Source: Cytobacillus sp. FSL H8-0458 (GTDB lineage: Bacteria; Bacillota; Bacilli; Bacillales; Cytobacillaceae). Taken from it: a stretch of 64,000 nt of DNA. Of the stretch, positions 25,274 to 34,294 are shown in pieces (positions within the stretch are counted from its first letter, which is position 1; every line of letters begins with the position of its first letter). A model generated the notes under the pieces. The model saw nothing but the letters and a program-made list of their open reading frames with translations. It did not search any database and had not been told where the DNA came from. Location: contig NZ_JBBOBR010000003.1 of assembly GCF_038002165.1 (NCBI RefSeq), positions 1 through 64,000 of the forward strand, written 5' to 3'. A program made the translations under genes and the position numbers.

Positions 25274-25885
25274 TTAATTTAATTTTCCTTCTTCTTCAGC
25301 TGCCATTTTTAGAGCCCGCTGGTACTCATCCGGATGATTCATATTAAAAAAATAGGCATCCTCGGTTTGAAAACCTCTCTTCTTCAGTTCTTCATCCCTT
25401 AATATGGCGGTGTCTAATTCATTTAAAAACTCACGGATTCTTAATTGATTATTCCTCAAAGCATGTTCAGCCGCTTCTTTAGCATCTTTTCGGTAAGCTG
25501 CAAACAGAGGATGAAGGCGGCCATCCATTTCCGGTACAGCGGCCTGACGGCTGTTTAGTTCTTCTAGCAGAATTCTCCCTAAATCCACGGATATGAAGGG
25601 CATATCACAGGCAACAATCAGATTTTTTTGGGTTGATGACGCTGACAGCCCTGCTTGAATTCCTGCAAGCGGACCTTTTTCTATCCATATGTCACTGACT
25701 ATCGGAAGCCCAAGAAACCGGTATTCTTCCTGTTTATTCGCAACGACGATCACCTGGGATGTATAAGAAGCCAATGAATCTGCGATGCGTTCAATCACTG
25801 TTTTTCCGTGTATTTTTAGCAGAGCCTTGTTCTCCCCCATACGGCTCGATTGCCCTCCTGCCAAAATAATGCCTGTTGTACTCAT
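25274..25885 (-). CDS. mobA: Molybdenum cofactor guanylyltransferase MobA
   Basis: A 203-residue nucleotidyltransferase that attaches GMP to molybdopterin. The GTP-binding LAGGQSSRMGENKALL, the VACDMPFI metal site and the later NMNHPDEY are typical. AGGTG sits 7 bases before the ATG at 25885. It is the first gene of the cofactor run and is divergent from the cytochrome c gene. moaA, moaC and moeA are not in this window. Confidence 0.93.
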   Translation of the reverse strand: MSTTGIILAGGQSSRMGENKALLKIHGKTVIERIADSLASYTSQVIVVANKQEEYRFLGLPIVSDIWIEKGPLAGIQAGLSASSTQKNLIVACDMPFISVDLGRILLEELNSRQAAVPEMDGRLHPLFAAYRKDAKEAAEHALRNNQLRIREFLNELDTAILRDEELKKRGFQTEDAYFFNMNHPDEYQRALKMAAEEEGKLN

Positions 25886-26047
25886 ATTCTTCACCTGACT
25901 TTGTGTGATGTGGAACAGCGACATTCTATCCTTATGGTTTCATTTTACCATCTAATCCAATGTGTTTCTTTGATCAAGATCTGCCGGTTTCTTAGGTATG
26001 GCAAAATGGTGTCGTCACAAATTGTTCAAACAGCCAGAGATGGCTTC

Positions 26048-26079
26048 TTAACCAATTCTTAACAATCATTCTTTATACT
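26048..26079 (+). promoter_or_regulatory. Direct TTAACN repeats and -10 box before the cytochrome c gene
   Basis: TTAACC (26048) and TTAACA (26059) lie 11 bp apart, the spacing of PhoP-type direct repeats; TTCAAA at 26025 could be a further half. TATACT (26074-26079) follows as a -10 box. The regulator is not known. Confidence 0.4.
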
Positions 26080-26134
26080 AAAGCCATAATCAAATATTGG
26101 TAAATAAAGAGTTTAAAGAGAGGAAGGCAGGAAA

Positions 26135-27058
26135 ATGAATAAAGTTTTCACTTACTCCGTTATAGCAATTATATCGTCTTTAATCTTAGGCACTGGCCTT
26201 ACGTATCTTGTCATTTTTGGTAAGGAAAAGAACCAAGCCGCTGAAACAGCCATCCAGCCGGCATCAGAGGAAGCAGAAAAGCACCCTTATTCTCCTCCAA
26301 GTATGGAGGACCTTCCTGAGGGTGAAGAAGGAGAAGTCATTAAACTTGGCTATAAATATGTGACAGAGACAGCAACCGCCCTTGATGGCTATTCAGGCAA
26401 TAACCTTAGCTGTGCCAGCTGCCATGCTGGCGGAGGCTATGAAGCTCCCCTTGATCTGGTAGGCATTTCAAAGACTTATCCGCAATACAACCCGCGGGCA
26501 GGCAGGGAAGTAACACTTGAAGAGCGGATTAACGGGTGCTTTAGGAGAAGTATGAATGGCAAGCCTCTGCCTGAGGAATCCCAGGAGATGAAAGCAATGG
26601 TCGCTTTCTATGAATATATCTCACAAAATGTGCCCGATGGAACAACAGAAAGGCCCTGGGCAAAATTAGAAAGATCCAAGGCCGATATCGATAATATTGA
26701 CATTGAAGCAGGCAGAGAGATCTACAATAAAGCCTGCATCAGCTGCCACGGGGAAAATGGCGATGCTGGCAGTCTGGCACTATGGGGAGAAAATTCCTAT
26801 AATATCGGAGCCGGTATGGCACGGCTGCGGACAGCAGCAGGCTTTATTCAAGCCTATATGCCGAAAATGGAAGCTGGCGGCTATTCTCAAGGTACCCTGA
26901 CAGATGAAGAAGCCATGAACCTTGCTGCCTACATTAATTCACATGACCGGCCTGATTTTCCTGATAAAATTTATGATTGGCCTAAGGGTGATGCTCCTGA
27001 TGATGCCGCTTATGAAACACTCGCAGGCAATAAGGAGAAGAATAAGGAGAAAAAGTAA
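26135..27058 (+). CDS. TsdA-like dihaem cytochrome c (putative thiosulfate dehydrogenase)
   Basis: A 307-residue membrane-anchored cytochrome with an N-terminal hydrophobic segment (about 7-28) and two haem c sites, CASCH (93-97) and CISCH (201-205). The first domain carries YPQYNPRAGREVTLEERINGC with Cys135, matching the haem-ligand cysteine region of thiosulfate dehydrogenase TsdA, which joins two thiosulfates into tetrathionate. The charged Lys/Glu tail is extra. A plain electron-transfer role is possible. AGGAAGG precedes the ATG. A response regulator gene follows on the same strand. Confidence 0.75.
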   Translation: MNKVFTYSVIAIISSLILGTGLTYLVIFGKEKNQAAETAIQPASEEAEKHPYSPPSMEDLPEGEEGEVIKLGYKYVTETATALDGYSGNNLSCASCHAGGGYEAPLDLVGISKTYPQYNPRAGREVTLEERINGCFRRSMNGKPLPEESQEMKAMVAFYEYISQNVPDGTTERPWAKLERSKADIDNIDIEAGREIYNKACISCHGENGDAGSLALWGENSYNIGAGMARLRTAAGFIQAYMPKMEAGGYSQGTLTDEEAMNLAAYINSHDRPDFPDKIYDWPKGDAPDDAAYETLAGNKEKNKEKK

Positions 27059-27063
27059 TATTG

Positions 27064-27096
27064 GAGGCCCGGCCAACTACCGGGCCTTATTCCATT
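27064..27096 (+). terminator. Cytochrome c gene terminator
   Basis: AGGCCCGG and CCGGGCCT pair around a seven-base loop, followed by TATTCCATTTTC. Confidence 0.6.
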
Positions 27097-27154
27097 TTCA
27101 CCTGAGCCTTTTCCTGTATAATACACTTAGCTTGAATAAAGGATGGCGATATCA

Positions 27155-27853
27155 TTGAGCGGTCTTCCATTAAGAGGGAAAACAATCCTGGTTGTGGATG
27201 ATGAAGAGCGGATTAGAAAGCTGATCAAAATGGCTCTATCAAGAGAAGGATTTGAGGTTTTGGAAGCTTCAGACGGATACGAGGCAAAGGAACAATATTT
27301 AACGCATGACCCCTGCTTCATCATACTTGATATCATGCTTCCCGGCATAAATGGCAAAGAGATTTGCCTTTGGCTTCGCAATGAGCTGGACAGCAATGTT
27401 CCTATCATCATGCTGACTGCCAGCCAATCGGAAAAGGATCGCATTGAGGGGCTTAAGCTGGGTGCTGATGATTATATGGGCAAACCCTTCAGTCTGGAAG
27501 AACTGACTGTCAGAATTGAAACGGTGTTAAGAAGGACCGCAAACAGATGCAGCAAAATCAGCTATAAGGGCCTAACGCTAAAACCTATCAAAGGAATAGC
27601 CAAATATCAGGATGCTATATTAGATTTAACCCATTTTGAATACAAACTTCTCTATGTATTCATGACTCAACCAGATCAGGTATTTTCAAGAGAGCAGCTG
27701 ATCAATGCCATCTACAAGAAGGCTGAAAAGGCAATTAATGAAAGGACCGTGGATGTCCATATTAAAAATCTGCGCGAAAAAATAGCGGAGCACTCTGATT
27801 ACCCCTTTATCCAAACAGTCAGGGGAATCGGGTATAAATTTACTCTTTCCTGA
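27155..27853 (+). CDS. OmpR/PhoB-family response regulator, orphan
   Basis: A 232-residue two-domain regulator. The receiver has the acidic pair VVDDEE, the phospho-acceptor Asp in FIILDIMLPG and the conserved Lys in MGKPFSLEEL. The winged-helix output domain ends NERTVDVHIKNLREKI...TVRGIGYKF. The TTG at 27155 is favoured, as AAAGGA lies 11 bases upstream; the ATG four codons earlier abuts that site. No histidine kinase is adjacent. It sits behind the TsdA-like cytochrome, with a terminator between them. Confidence 0.88.
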   Translation: MSGLPLRGKTILVVDDEERIRKLIKMALSREGFEVLEASDGYEAKEQYLTHDPCFIILDIMLPGINGKEICLWLRNELDSNVPIIMLTASQSEKDRIEGLKLGADDYMGKPFSLEELTVRIETVLRRTANRCSKISYKGLTLKPIKGIAKYQDAILDLTHFEYKLLYVFMTQPDQVFSREQLINAIYKKAEKAINERTVDVHIKNLREKIAEHSDYPFIQTVRGIGYKFTLS

Positions 27854-28192
27854 AGGAACTTTACATATGCCATTGCAGATTGTCTGCAGAAAGCCGGCTC
27901 AATCCATTTTTGAGCCGGCTTTTCTGTTTTCCGGCCAACAGTAAAGACTGTATTCTTCCTGCTAGACTGTTTTTTTCCTGCCAAATGTCATTTGAGTGCG
28001 CTCACATTCAATTTATGTCCGGATAGCTTTGTACCCCTCCCCCTACTTTCTTCTCATCTCTTTCCTGCTACCAATTACCTTTTTTTAGAAAAACCTATAA
28101 ACCGATGGAATCATTTGACATGTAATGTGCAGGTATAACCCTTCAGCTATTAGAAAGAACTCCCTATATTTCTATATACGGGAGGGAATACA
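27854..28192. other. Gap between response regulator and amidase genes
   Basis: These 339 bases hold the terminator at 27889-27930, then two or three weak TTCCNGCCA-like words (27929, 27956, 27975) and AT-rich sequence. No gene is supported. Confidence 0.5.
27889..27930 (+). terminator. Response regulator terminator
   Basis: AAAGCCGGCTCA and TGAGCCGGCTTT form a perfect 12-bp stem, then TCTGTTTT. Confidence 0.85.
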
Positions 28193-30091
28193 TTGAGATT
28201 TAAAAAGATATCATCAGCCATTTTAACGTTCTCCTTAACCGCAAGCCTCTTGGCTATCCCCGCTGACTTTACACCAAGCGCAACTTCTGCAGCATCAACA
28301 GAAAACAGCATTGAATCGCACCACTTGCAAAAGGCATTTGAAAAAGCGGCGAAGGAATTTGAAGTACCTGAATCTGTCCTTCTCGCCGTCGCTTACAACC
28401 AGTCACGCTGGGAGCACCATGAAGGCCAAAGCGAGGTCGGAGGCTATGGCATTATGAATCTAGCAGATTTGCCAGCCGACATGAGCGCCAGGGGCAAGCA
28501 TGACGACGGGATCATTGCGGCTTCGGATAGCGAGAATAGCACGCTTAAAACAGCCGCAAACCTTCTAAATGAAGATCCGGAAATCTTAAAAAAAGACCCT
28601 GAACAAAATATCCGGGGCGGTGCAGCTCTATTAGCAGAGTTTGCACGCCAAACGACAGGGGAACTCCCTTCCGATGCAGCAGACTGGTACGGTGCCGTCG
28701 TTAAATACAGCGGAACAGATCAGGAAGTCATTGCTAAGGACTTTGCAGATCAAGTCTTTGAGACCATTCAGCAAGGTGCTGCCAGAAAAAACCTTGATGG
28801 ACAAAGAGTCGTATTAAACGCCAAGGAAATTACACCAAATAAGACTACAGCTGGCACAATCCCTCTTCGCAACACCAAATACACAAATACCGACTGTCCC
28901 AATGGGCTTGATTGCACTTTCATTCCTGCTGCTTATAAGCAATTTTCGAGCAGCACAAGTAATTACGGAAACTACGATATCGCCAATCGGCCAAAGGACG
29001 ATTTAGATATTCGCTATATTATTATCCATGATATTGAGGGCACGGCTGAATCCGCCATCAGCCACTTCCAGAATCCGTCATACGTTAGTGCACACTATGT
29101 CATAGATTCAGAGACCGGAAAAATCACCCAGATGGTACGTCCTGAAGATGTGCCATGGCATGCAGGAAACTGGTATTTTAATATGCATTCGATTGGATTG
29201 GAGCATGAAGGATATGCTGCAGAAGGCGCAGACTGGTACAGTGAGCAAATGTACCGCTCTACTGCAAAGCTTGTAAGATACCTTTCAGATCGATTCAACA
29301 TTCCTTTGGACAGACAGCACATTATCGGCCATGATGAGATACCTGGCTTAACAACAGCAAAACATAGGAGCATGCACTGGGATCCGGGCGCTTATTGGGA
29401 TTGGGGACACTTTTTCGACCTTCTTGGAGCTTCCATTAATCCAAGCAGCGGAGACAAAGACAGTAATATCGTCACAATCCGCCCAAATTTCAATACAAAT
29501 CAGCCAGACTTTACGTACAGAGGAATTAAACAGGAACCTGAGTCTTCAAGCCTGATTCATTTATACAGCGAACCAAGCTTTGAGGCACCATTGGTCAGTG
29601 ATCCCCTGCTTCATCCTGGCGGCACCAGCACAAAAAATATTAATGACTGGGGCAATAAAGCTGCGATTGGACAGAGTTTCTATAAAGCCGGTCAGGAAGG
29701 CGATTGGACAGCTATTTACTACAGCGGCCAAAAAGCCTGGTTCTATAATCCGAACAATAAAAATAGCGTCCCAGGCAGCGGGACCCTCATCACGCCAAAA
29801 GAAGGGCTTGATTCCATACCTGTATATGGCGCCGCCTATCCTGATGACGCAGCTTACGATGAGGCTGGAATTGCAGAATCGGCAAGAGGAAAAGCACAGG
29901 TTCTATACCAGATGCCGGCTGGCCAAATCTATACAGCAACAGCACCAATTCAGTCCGATTACTATCATGCGAAGTATTATAATGACCCGGCTACGAATAA
30001 GGTTGTAAAGGGAAATGATGAATACTATCAGATTTTTTACAACCATCGTCTGGGATTCGTGAAGAAAAGCGATGTAGAAGCTGTGAATTAA
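28193..30091 (+). CDS. Secreted N-acetylmuramoyl-L-alanine amidase, multidomain
   Basis: A 632-residue exported cell-wall hydrolase. A Sec signal peptide covers about 1-34. Residues about 45-190 look like a lysozyme/SLT-like helical domain (ESVLLAVAYNQSRWE, GGYGIMNL). An Amidase_2 domain follows with zinc-site pieces YIIIHDIEG, AHYVID, SIGLEHEG and HRSMHWDPG. The C-terminal third has two SH3-like segments for wall binding. TTG start with GGGAGGG. It would cut the amide between MurNAc and the stem peptide. Monocistronic, with its own terminator. Confidence 0.87.
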   Translation: MRFKKISSAILTFSLTASLLAIPADFTPSATSAASTENSIESHHLQKAFEKAAKEFEVPESVLLAVAYNQSRWEHHEGQSEVGGYGIMNLADLPADMSARGKHDDGIIAASDSENSTLKTAANLLNEDPEILKKDPEQNIRGGAALLAEFARQTTGELPSDAADWYGAVVKYSGTDQEVIAKDFADQVFETIQQGAARKNLDGQRVVLNAKEITPNKTTAGTIPLRNTKYTNTDCPNGLDCTFIPAAYKQFSSSTSNYGNYDIANRPKDDLDIRYIIIHDIEGTAESAISHFQNPSYVSAHYVIDSETGKITQMVRPEDVPWHAGNWYFNMHSIGLEHEGYAAEGADWYSEQMYRSTAKLVRYLSDRFNIPLDRQHIIGHDEIPGLTTAKHRSMHWDPGAYWDWGHFFDLLGASINPSSGDKDSNIVTIRPNFNTNQPDFTYRGIKQEPESSSLIHLYSEPSFEAPLVSDPLLHPGGTSTKNINDWGNKAAIGQSFYKAGQEGDWTAIYYSGQKAWFYNPNNKNSVPGSGTLITPKEGLDSIPVYGAAYPDDAAYDEAGIAESARGKAQVLYQMPAGQIYTATAPIQSDYYHAKYYNDPATNKVVKGNDEYYQIFYNHRLGFVKKSDVEAVN

Positions 30092-30100
30092 AAGACTGAC

Positions 30101-30140
30101 CTGGAGTTATTCTTCTTTGAAGAATAGCTCCATTTTTGTT
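30101..30140 (+). terminator. Amidase gene terminator
   Basis: GGAGTTATTCTTC and GAAGAATAGCTCC pair, then ATTTTTG. Confidence 0.75.
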
Positions 30141-30280
30141 TCATTGACCTCTTTTGTATTTTTGAAAACATTAGCGGACAACTTAATGCTGTGAAATCAT
30201 CTAATCGGTCCGTTATAGTTTTTCCCTTTTTCAATTATTGTTATAATTAGAAAAAGATATCAGCAAGGAGGAATTAGCAT

Positions 30281-31108
30281 ATGACAATGAAAAAAGTAAT
30301 GACGATCGCAGGTTCAGATACGAGTGGCGGCGCCGGCATTCAGGCTGACCTTAAGACCTTCCAGGAACTTGGCGTTTACGGGATGACTGCGCTGACTACG
30401 ATCGTGACGATGGATCCTAAAAATAACTGGAGCCACAATGTGTTCCCGATTTCTACAGATATTCTGGAAACACAGATCGAAACGATTATATCGACAGGAA
30501 TCGATGCGATGAAAACAGGCATGCTCGGTTCTGAAGAAGTGATCAAGATTGCCGCAAAGACCATTAAGGAAAACAGCCTGGATCACGTTGTCATCGACCC
30601 TGTCATGGTCTGTAAGGGCGAAGATGAGCCGATTCATCCTGAATTGAACGAAGCATTAAGAGATTTGCTTGTACCTCTTGCAACAGTGGTAACACCAAAC
30701 CTGTTTGAAGCATGGCAACTGGCTAAAACCGGTCCGATCAAGACAGTTGAAGACATGAAGGAAGCAGCTGTTAAAATTCATGAACTTGGCGCAAAGTATG
30801 TATTAATCAAGGGCGGCAGCAAGCTTCAGCACGAAAAAGCCGTCGATCTTCTATATGATGGACAAGAGTTCACTCTTTATGAGAGCGAACGCGTTGAAAC
30901 GACTTACACTCATGGCGCAGGCTGCACCTACTCTTCGGCCATCACAGCAGAAATTGCAAAAGGCAAGACTGTCAAGGAAGCGGTCCAAACCGCGAAGGAC
31001 TTCATTACTGCCGCCATCAACCATGGCTTCAAGCTGAATGAGTATGTTGGCCCGACGATGCCGGGTGCATACCGCAAATATGGCGCAGGCCGTACTGAAT
31101 CAGAATAA
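30281..31108 (+). CDS. pdxK: Pyridoxine/hydroxymethylpyrimidine kinase (PdxK)
   Basis: A 275-residue ribokinase-fold kinase of the ThiD group. TIAGSDTSGGAGIQADLKTF forms the substrate loop, VIDPVMVCKGEDE the middle, and THGAGCTYSSAITAEIAKG the anion hole with catalytic Cys instead of Asp. Sequence and neighbourhood fit the B. subtilis enzyme PdxK, which phosphorylates pyridoxal and pyridoxine as well as HMP. AAGGAGG precedes the ATG. It closes the ywd-like segment. Confidence 0.9.
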   Translation: MTMKKVMTIAGSDTSGGAGIQADLKTFQELGVYGMTALTTIVTMDPKNNWSHNVFPISTDILETQIETIISTGIDAMKTGMLGSEEVIKIAAKTIKENSLDHVVIDPVMVCKGEDEPIHPELNEALRDLLVPLATVVTPNLFEAWQLAKTGPIKTVEDMKEAAVKIHELGAKYVLIKGGSKLQHEKAVDLLYDGQEFTLYESERVETTYTHGAGCTYSSAITAEIAKGKTVKEAVQTAKDFITAAINHGFKLNEYVGPTMPGAYRKYGAGRTESE

Positions 31109-31116
31109 AAATGAGA

Positions 31117-31147
31117 GAACAGAGTCCGGGCGGGCTCTGTTTTTTTG
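31117..31147 (+). terminator. pdxK terminator
   Basis: AACAGAGTCC and GGGCTCTGTT pair, then TTTTTTG. Confidence 0.8.
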
Positions 31148-31197
31148 TAAACAAGCCTTAGTTATTTAAATTACTTATTTAAGCAAAAAATGGACGC

Positions 31198-31656
31198 TTA
31201 GACATTTCTTCTCAAATTCACCCCCGAAATAATAAATAAGATTCCACCCAGCATCCAGAAGGGCTCCCAGAAAAAAAGTCTCCACTTATGGGAATAGCCA
31301 TCCAGATGAAGATTCAAAAGACCTGCAGAATCAAGAACTAGGGTGGTGAAGTTTGCAAAGCCATATAAAAACAAAAAACCTCCGCAGATAAGGGCCAGAA
31401 AAGTTAAAGTCCGTCCTGTCCGTCCTGGCCAATCCCTTAGGAGAAGCAATAAGAACAACCCGCCAGCTAGTTTTATATAACCTGTTAAACTAACTAATGA
31501 AAGGAAGTTCTCATCTCCCGAAAGTGCCTTTTGATAGATAATGCCGCCAAGAGTCTTCACTCCAAGCATTCCTCCGCTTGACCAGTAGAAAGTGATCATT
31601 GAAAATGCAATGCACCAGGCAAACCCGGCATAAACTGCGAAGTTTTTCTTCAGCAT
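31198..31656 (-). CDS. DUF3995-like membrane protein
   Basis: A 152-residue protein with four hydrophobic segments (about 5-25, 58-75, 85-110, 128-147) and the WSSGGMLGVKTLGG loop after the first, which recalls DUF3995 proteins; the family call is by eye. The ATG at 31656 has AAAGGATCAGG upstream; 31 in-frame residues further up have no site. It is downstream of the PNPOx-family gene on the same strand, separated by 94 bases. Function unknown. Confidence 0.65.
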   Translation of the reverse strand: MLKKNFAVYAGFAWCIAFSMITFYWSSGGMLGVKTLGGIIYQKALSGDENFLSLVSLTGYIKLAGGLFLLLLLRDWPGRTGRTLTFLALICGGFLFLYGFANFTTLVLDSAGLLNLHLDGYSHKWRLFFWEPFWMLGGILFIISGVNLRRNV

Positions 31657-31750
31657 GGCAGACCTGATCCTTTCTTTTAGAATGGTTAAAGATTTACGCT
31701 TGTTTAATGAAACACATAGATATATTACAGTAGACTGTTTGTGAATCAAA

Positions 31751-32404
31751 TCAGGGCCATAATAGTTCTCTTAACCACATATTATGCTCTAGTGTATATT
31801 TTAGTCTGATATGCTTCCGTTCTTCATCAGCCTGCCAAAACTCGACTTCTTTTGCCATTACTCTATACAAAACCCAGGATGGAGAAACCAAATCCGGTTT
31901 CTGCTTGATTCGTTTTATTCCTTCTGCCAGGGCCTCCTCAAATTCAAGCTGATCCTTTAATACTGAGCTTTGTTTTTCAAGCAGGGCAATAGCTCTTGCC
32001 ATCATCCCCCGTTTCAGAAAATCATTTGCACTCTGGTCTATATCCATCTTTATTGCTTTACCTCTTATTCTTACCTGCCTTCCAACACCCGGCCAATAAA
32101 AGGTGAGGGCAACATTTGGATTAAACTCAATTTGTTTTCCTTTTTTACTTAAAGAACTTGAGGCAAAATACCATCCATCCTGGTCAACATCTTTTATAAT
32201 CAGAACTCTTGCATCCGGGGCTCCGTTTTCATCTATTGTGGAAAGAGCTACTGAGTGAGGTTCAGGTATAGCGTGATCAATGGCTGTTTGGAACCATTCT
32301 AAAAAAAGTTCATGCGGAAGCCCAGGTGCTTCATTAATAGGAAATTCAGGGAAAGGCCCTGTGAGGGTCTTACTTTGCCTTATGAGATCTCTAACAGTAT
32401 TCAT
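31751..32404 (-). CDS. Pyridoxamine 5'-phosphate oxidase family protein (PdxH-like)
   Basis: A 217-residue split-barrel flavoprotein with the PdxH layout: ALSTIDENGAPDARVLIIKD at the FMN site, YFASSSLSKKGKQIEFNP, then a C-terminal VEFWQADEERKHIR. PdxH oxidises PNP/PMP to PLP, but the usual C-terminal R-L-x-P end is changed here (LLWP), so specificity may differ. GGAGG lies 6 bases before the ATG at 32404. Bacilli make PLP by PdxST, so a non-PdxH role is possible. Confidence 0.75.
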   Translation of the reverse strand: MNTVRDLIRQSKTLTGPFPEFPINEAPGLPHELFLEWFQTAIDHAIPEPHSVALSTIDENGAPDARVLIIKDVDQDGWYFASSSLSKKGKQIEFNPNVALTFYWPGVGRQVRIRGKAIKMDIDQSANDFLKRGMMARAIALLEKQSSVLKDQLEFEEALAEGIKRIKQKPDLVSPSWVLYRVMAKEVEFWQADEERKHIRLKYTLEHNMWLRELLWP

Positions 32405-32784
32405 TTTAATCCTCCATTTATCATTGGCTGCTCTAGAAAGGCGAGGTATATGGGATTTATGTGAAACGGCTTCTCTTTGAGGTCCATAAACTGCAAACGG
32501 TTATTTCTGCTTGCGCATAAGGTTATTTCTTTTTCTGCAGAAATAAGTTCAACAGGAAAAGGCCGAAGTCCTGCTTTGGCTATAGCTCTATTTACTCCCA
32601 TTTATTCGGGTTTACTGAATTAATTCAAACAGACAGAAGGCCTATGTCTGCAAAGCTGGAGGTTTTTTTGCTTCCCTTTCTGAGATAACTTTTTCGCTTT
32701 TCGTATCTTTTTTTAGTAAGATAAACGTATAAATGCCGTTTTTAGACAATAATATCAAGGCAAAATGGAAAGGGGGACTATAGA
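32405..32784. other. Gap between the PNPOx-family gene and yojF
   Basis: These 380 bases separate divergent genes. A 66-codon minus-strand frame (32401-32601) ends in ATGA overlap with the next start but lacks a ribosome binding site and a recognisable product. GGTTATTTCT occurs at 32499 and 32521. Nothing else is supported. Confidence 0.5.
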
Positions 32785-33132
32785 GTGGAACCAGCAGTAA
32801 AGGAACATGTGCAAAAAGAGATCGACCGCCTTGCCGGGAAAGAGGTCTTTATTCATCTGGAAACAACAAACGGGGCATACGCTTCCCATTTTGATGAAAC
32901 CTTCTTTTCTTCAGGCGCCTATATCCGCAATGCCCAATTGGTTTATGAACATGGAAAGGTCACCGGTAAGGGCCCTTACCGGGTTGGATTGAAAATGAAT
33001 TTTGGCTGGGTGTATGCTGAAGGAATTACCCACTTTGAAGTGGATGAAGAAAATAGGCTCCTTTTAGCCGGCCATGATTTCAGCGGCAAGCTGGCAGTCG
33101 CCCTGCAAATTAGTGAAACTCCTTTTGAATAA
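32785..33132 (+). CDS. yojF: YojF family protein (DUF1806)
   Basis: A 115-residue protein of the DUF1806/YojF family. GAYIRNAQLVYEHGKVTGKGPYRVGLKM and GWVYAEGITHFE are conserved. Its steady partnership with bshB2 suggests a role in bacillithiol metabolism, not yet defined to my knowledge. The GTG start follows AAAGGGGG by about 9 bases. bshB2 starts 27 bases downstream, so one operon. Confidence 0.9.
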   Translation: MEPAVKEHVQKEIDRLAGKEVFIHLETTNGAYASHFDETFFSSGAYIRNAQLVYEHGKVTGKGPYRVGLKMNFGWVYAEGITHFEVDEENRLLLAGHDFSGKLAVALQISETPFE

Positions 33133-33159
33133 GAGGACATAAATGAAAGGAGCACGACC

Positions 33160-33828
33160 ATGATGGAAAAGGAAAGACACGTACTCGTCATCTTCCCTCA
33201 TCCGGATGATGAAGCATTTGGCGTATCAGGAACGATTTCCTTACATATCGATAATGGCACACCTGTCACCTACGCATGCCTGACGCTTGGAGAAATGGGA
33301 CGTAATATGGGAAATCCCCCTTTTGCCACCAGAGAAACCCTGCCGAAAATCCGCAAAGAAGAGCTGGAGGAAGCAGCCAGGGTTCTGGGAATCCGGGATT
33401 TAAGAATGCTTGGGTACCGGGATAAAACCGTCGAATTTGAAGATGAAGAAATGCTCGCGAACAGGCTCGGAGCCATCATCGGCGAGACGAATCCTTCCCT
33501 CATTATCACATTCTACCCGGGATACGCTGTGCACCCGGACCATGACGCGACAGGAGCGGCCGTCATCCGTGCGGTAAAAGAGCTGCCTGCTGACAAGCGT
33601 CCGAAGGTTCACTGTGTGGCATTCTCCAATAACTGTGAGGAAGAAATCGGCCAGGCTGATGTGGTCAATGATGTAAGTGCGGTTATCGACCGGAAAATCG
33701 CAGCCATTAAGGCGCATGCCTCCCAGACACAGCTGATGGCAGCAAACATGGAAGAAAGCATTAAAAATCAGGATCCGGAAGTACTGGCAAGAATGTATAA
33801 AGAGCGCTTTTGGACTTATAAAATATAG
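33160..33828 (+). CDS. bshB2: Bacillithiol biosynthesis deacetylase BshB2
   Basis: A 222-residue LmbE-family zinc hydrolase that deacetylates GlcNAc-malate, the second bacillithiol step, and may act on bacillithiol conjugates. The zinc motif PHPDDE (near 12-17) and the second site HPDHDATG are intact, with YPGYAVHPDHD between. AAAGGAGC lies 7 bases before the first ATG. Downstream of yojF, as in B. subtilis yojFG. Confidence 0.93.
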   Translation: MMEKERHVLVIFPHPDDEAFGVSGTISLHIDNGTPVTYACLTLGEMGRNMGNPPFATRETLPKIRKEELEEAARVLGIRDLRMLGYRDKTVEFEDEEMLANRLGAIIGETNPSLIITFYPGYAVHPDHDATGAAVIRAVKELPADKRPKVHCVAFSNNCEEEIGQADVVNDVSAVIDRKIAAIKAHASQTQLMAANMEESIKNQDPEVLARMYKERFWTYKI

Positions 33829-33858
33829 AAAAAAGGGAGCCTCCCGCTCCCTTTACTT
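33829..33858. terminator. Shared terminator, bshB2 and the SRPBCC gene
   Basis: AAAGGGAGC and GCTCCCTTT pair around CTCCC, with A-rich and T-rich flanks usable from both sides. Confidence 0.65.
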
Positions 33859-33859
33859 G

Positions 33860-34294
33860 TTATTTCTCCATCATTTCCTTCAAATACTGAAGCTGGCTTC
33901 CGTCTTCCCGCTTCACAATATTCACGATGAATCGCTTCGTCAATCTGGCAACAAGCCCGCTGGTTTTGACGGTTGCTTCCATCTCCACCTGGGTTCCTTC
34001 TTCTATTTCATGAAAATCATATTTATATTCGGCTATCAGTCCATTGGCATTGCTTCGGGTGGTATAGGTTTTGTCCTGTTCAAAATCAATGATTTCAACA
34101 TCCGCGCTAATCTTTTTCCCTCTGACCATCCGTGTTTCAACAAACTTTGTTCCTTTTCCGGTCTCACCCTCAGTCTGTTTTTCCACTTTCACGACAAACG
34201 GCATAAGTTCAGAGACATTTTCCATCTTAATCATATAATCAAATACTTCATGTACAGGTTTATTGATAATCTCACTCGAACGGAAATCAGCCAT
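33860..34294 (-). CDS. SRPBCC (START-like) family protein
   Basis: A 144-residue helix-grip protein of the polyketide cyclase/SRPBCC type: FRSSEIINKPVHEVFDYMIKMENVSELMPFV at the start, GTQVEMEATVKTSG near the end, and a long C-terminal helix. Such proteins bind lipids or other hydrophobic ligands; the ligand is unknown. The ATG at 34294 has GAGGTG six bases upstream. Monocistronic between bshB2 (convergent) and the Crp/Fnr gene. Confidence 0.8.
   Translation of the reverse strand: MADFRSSEIINKPVHEVFDYMIKMENVSELMPFVVKVEKQTEGETGKGTKFVETRMVRGKKISADVEIIDFEQDKTYTTRSNANGLIAEYKYDFHEIEEGTQVEMEATVKTSGLVARLTKRFIVNIVKREDGSQLQYLKEMMEK

Noticed and set aside
27929-27985. Short series of TTCCNGCCA-like words after the response regulator terminator
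   Set aside because: Only three words with steps of 27 and 19 bp; too few and too uneven to call a phased array.
32499-32530. GGTTATTTCT twice at a 22-bp step
   Set aside because: Two copies only; the step is suggestive of the phased arrays but cannot be told from chance.
32401-32601. 66-codon minus-strand frame overlapping the PNPOx-family start by ATGA
   Set aside because: No ribosome binding site before its start codons and no recognisable product; the overlap alone is weak evidence, though a decayed gene is possible.
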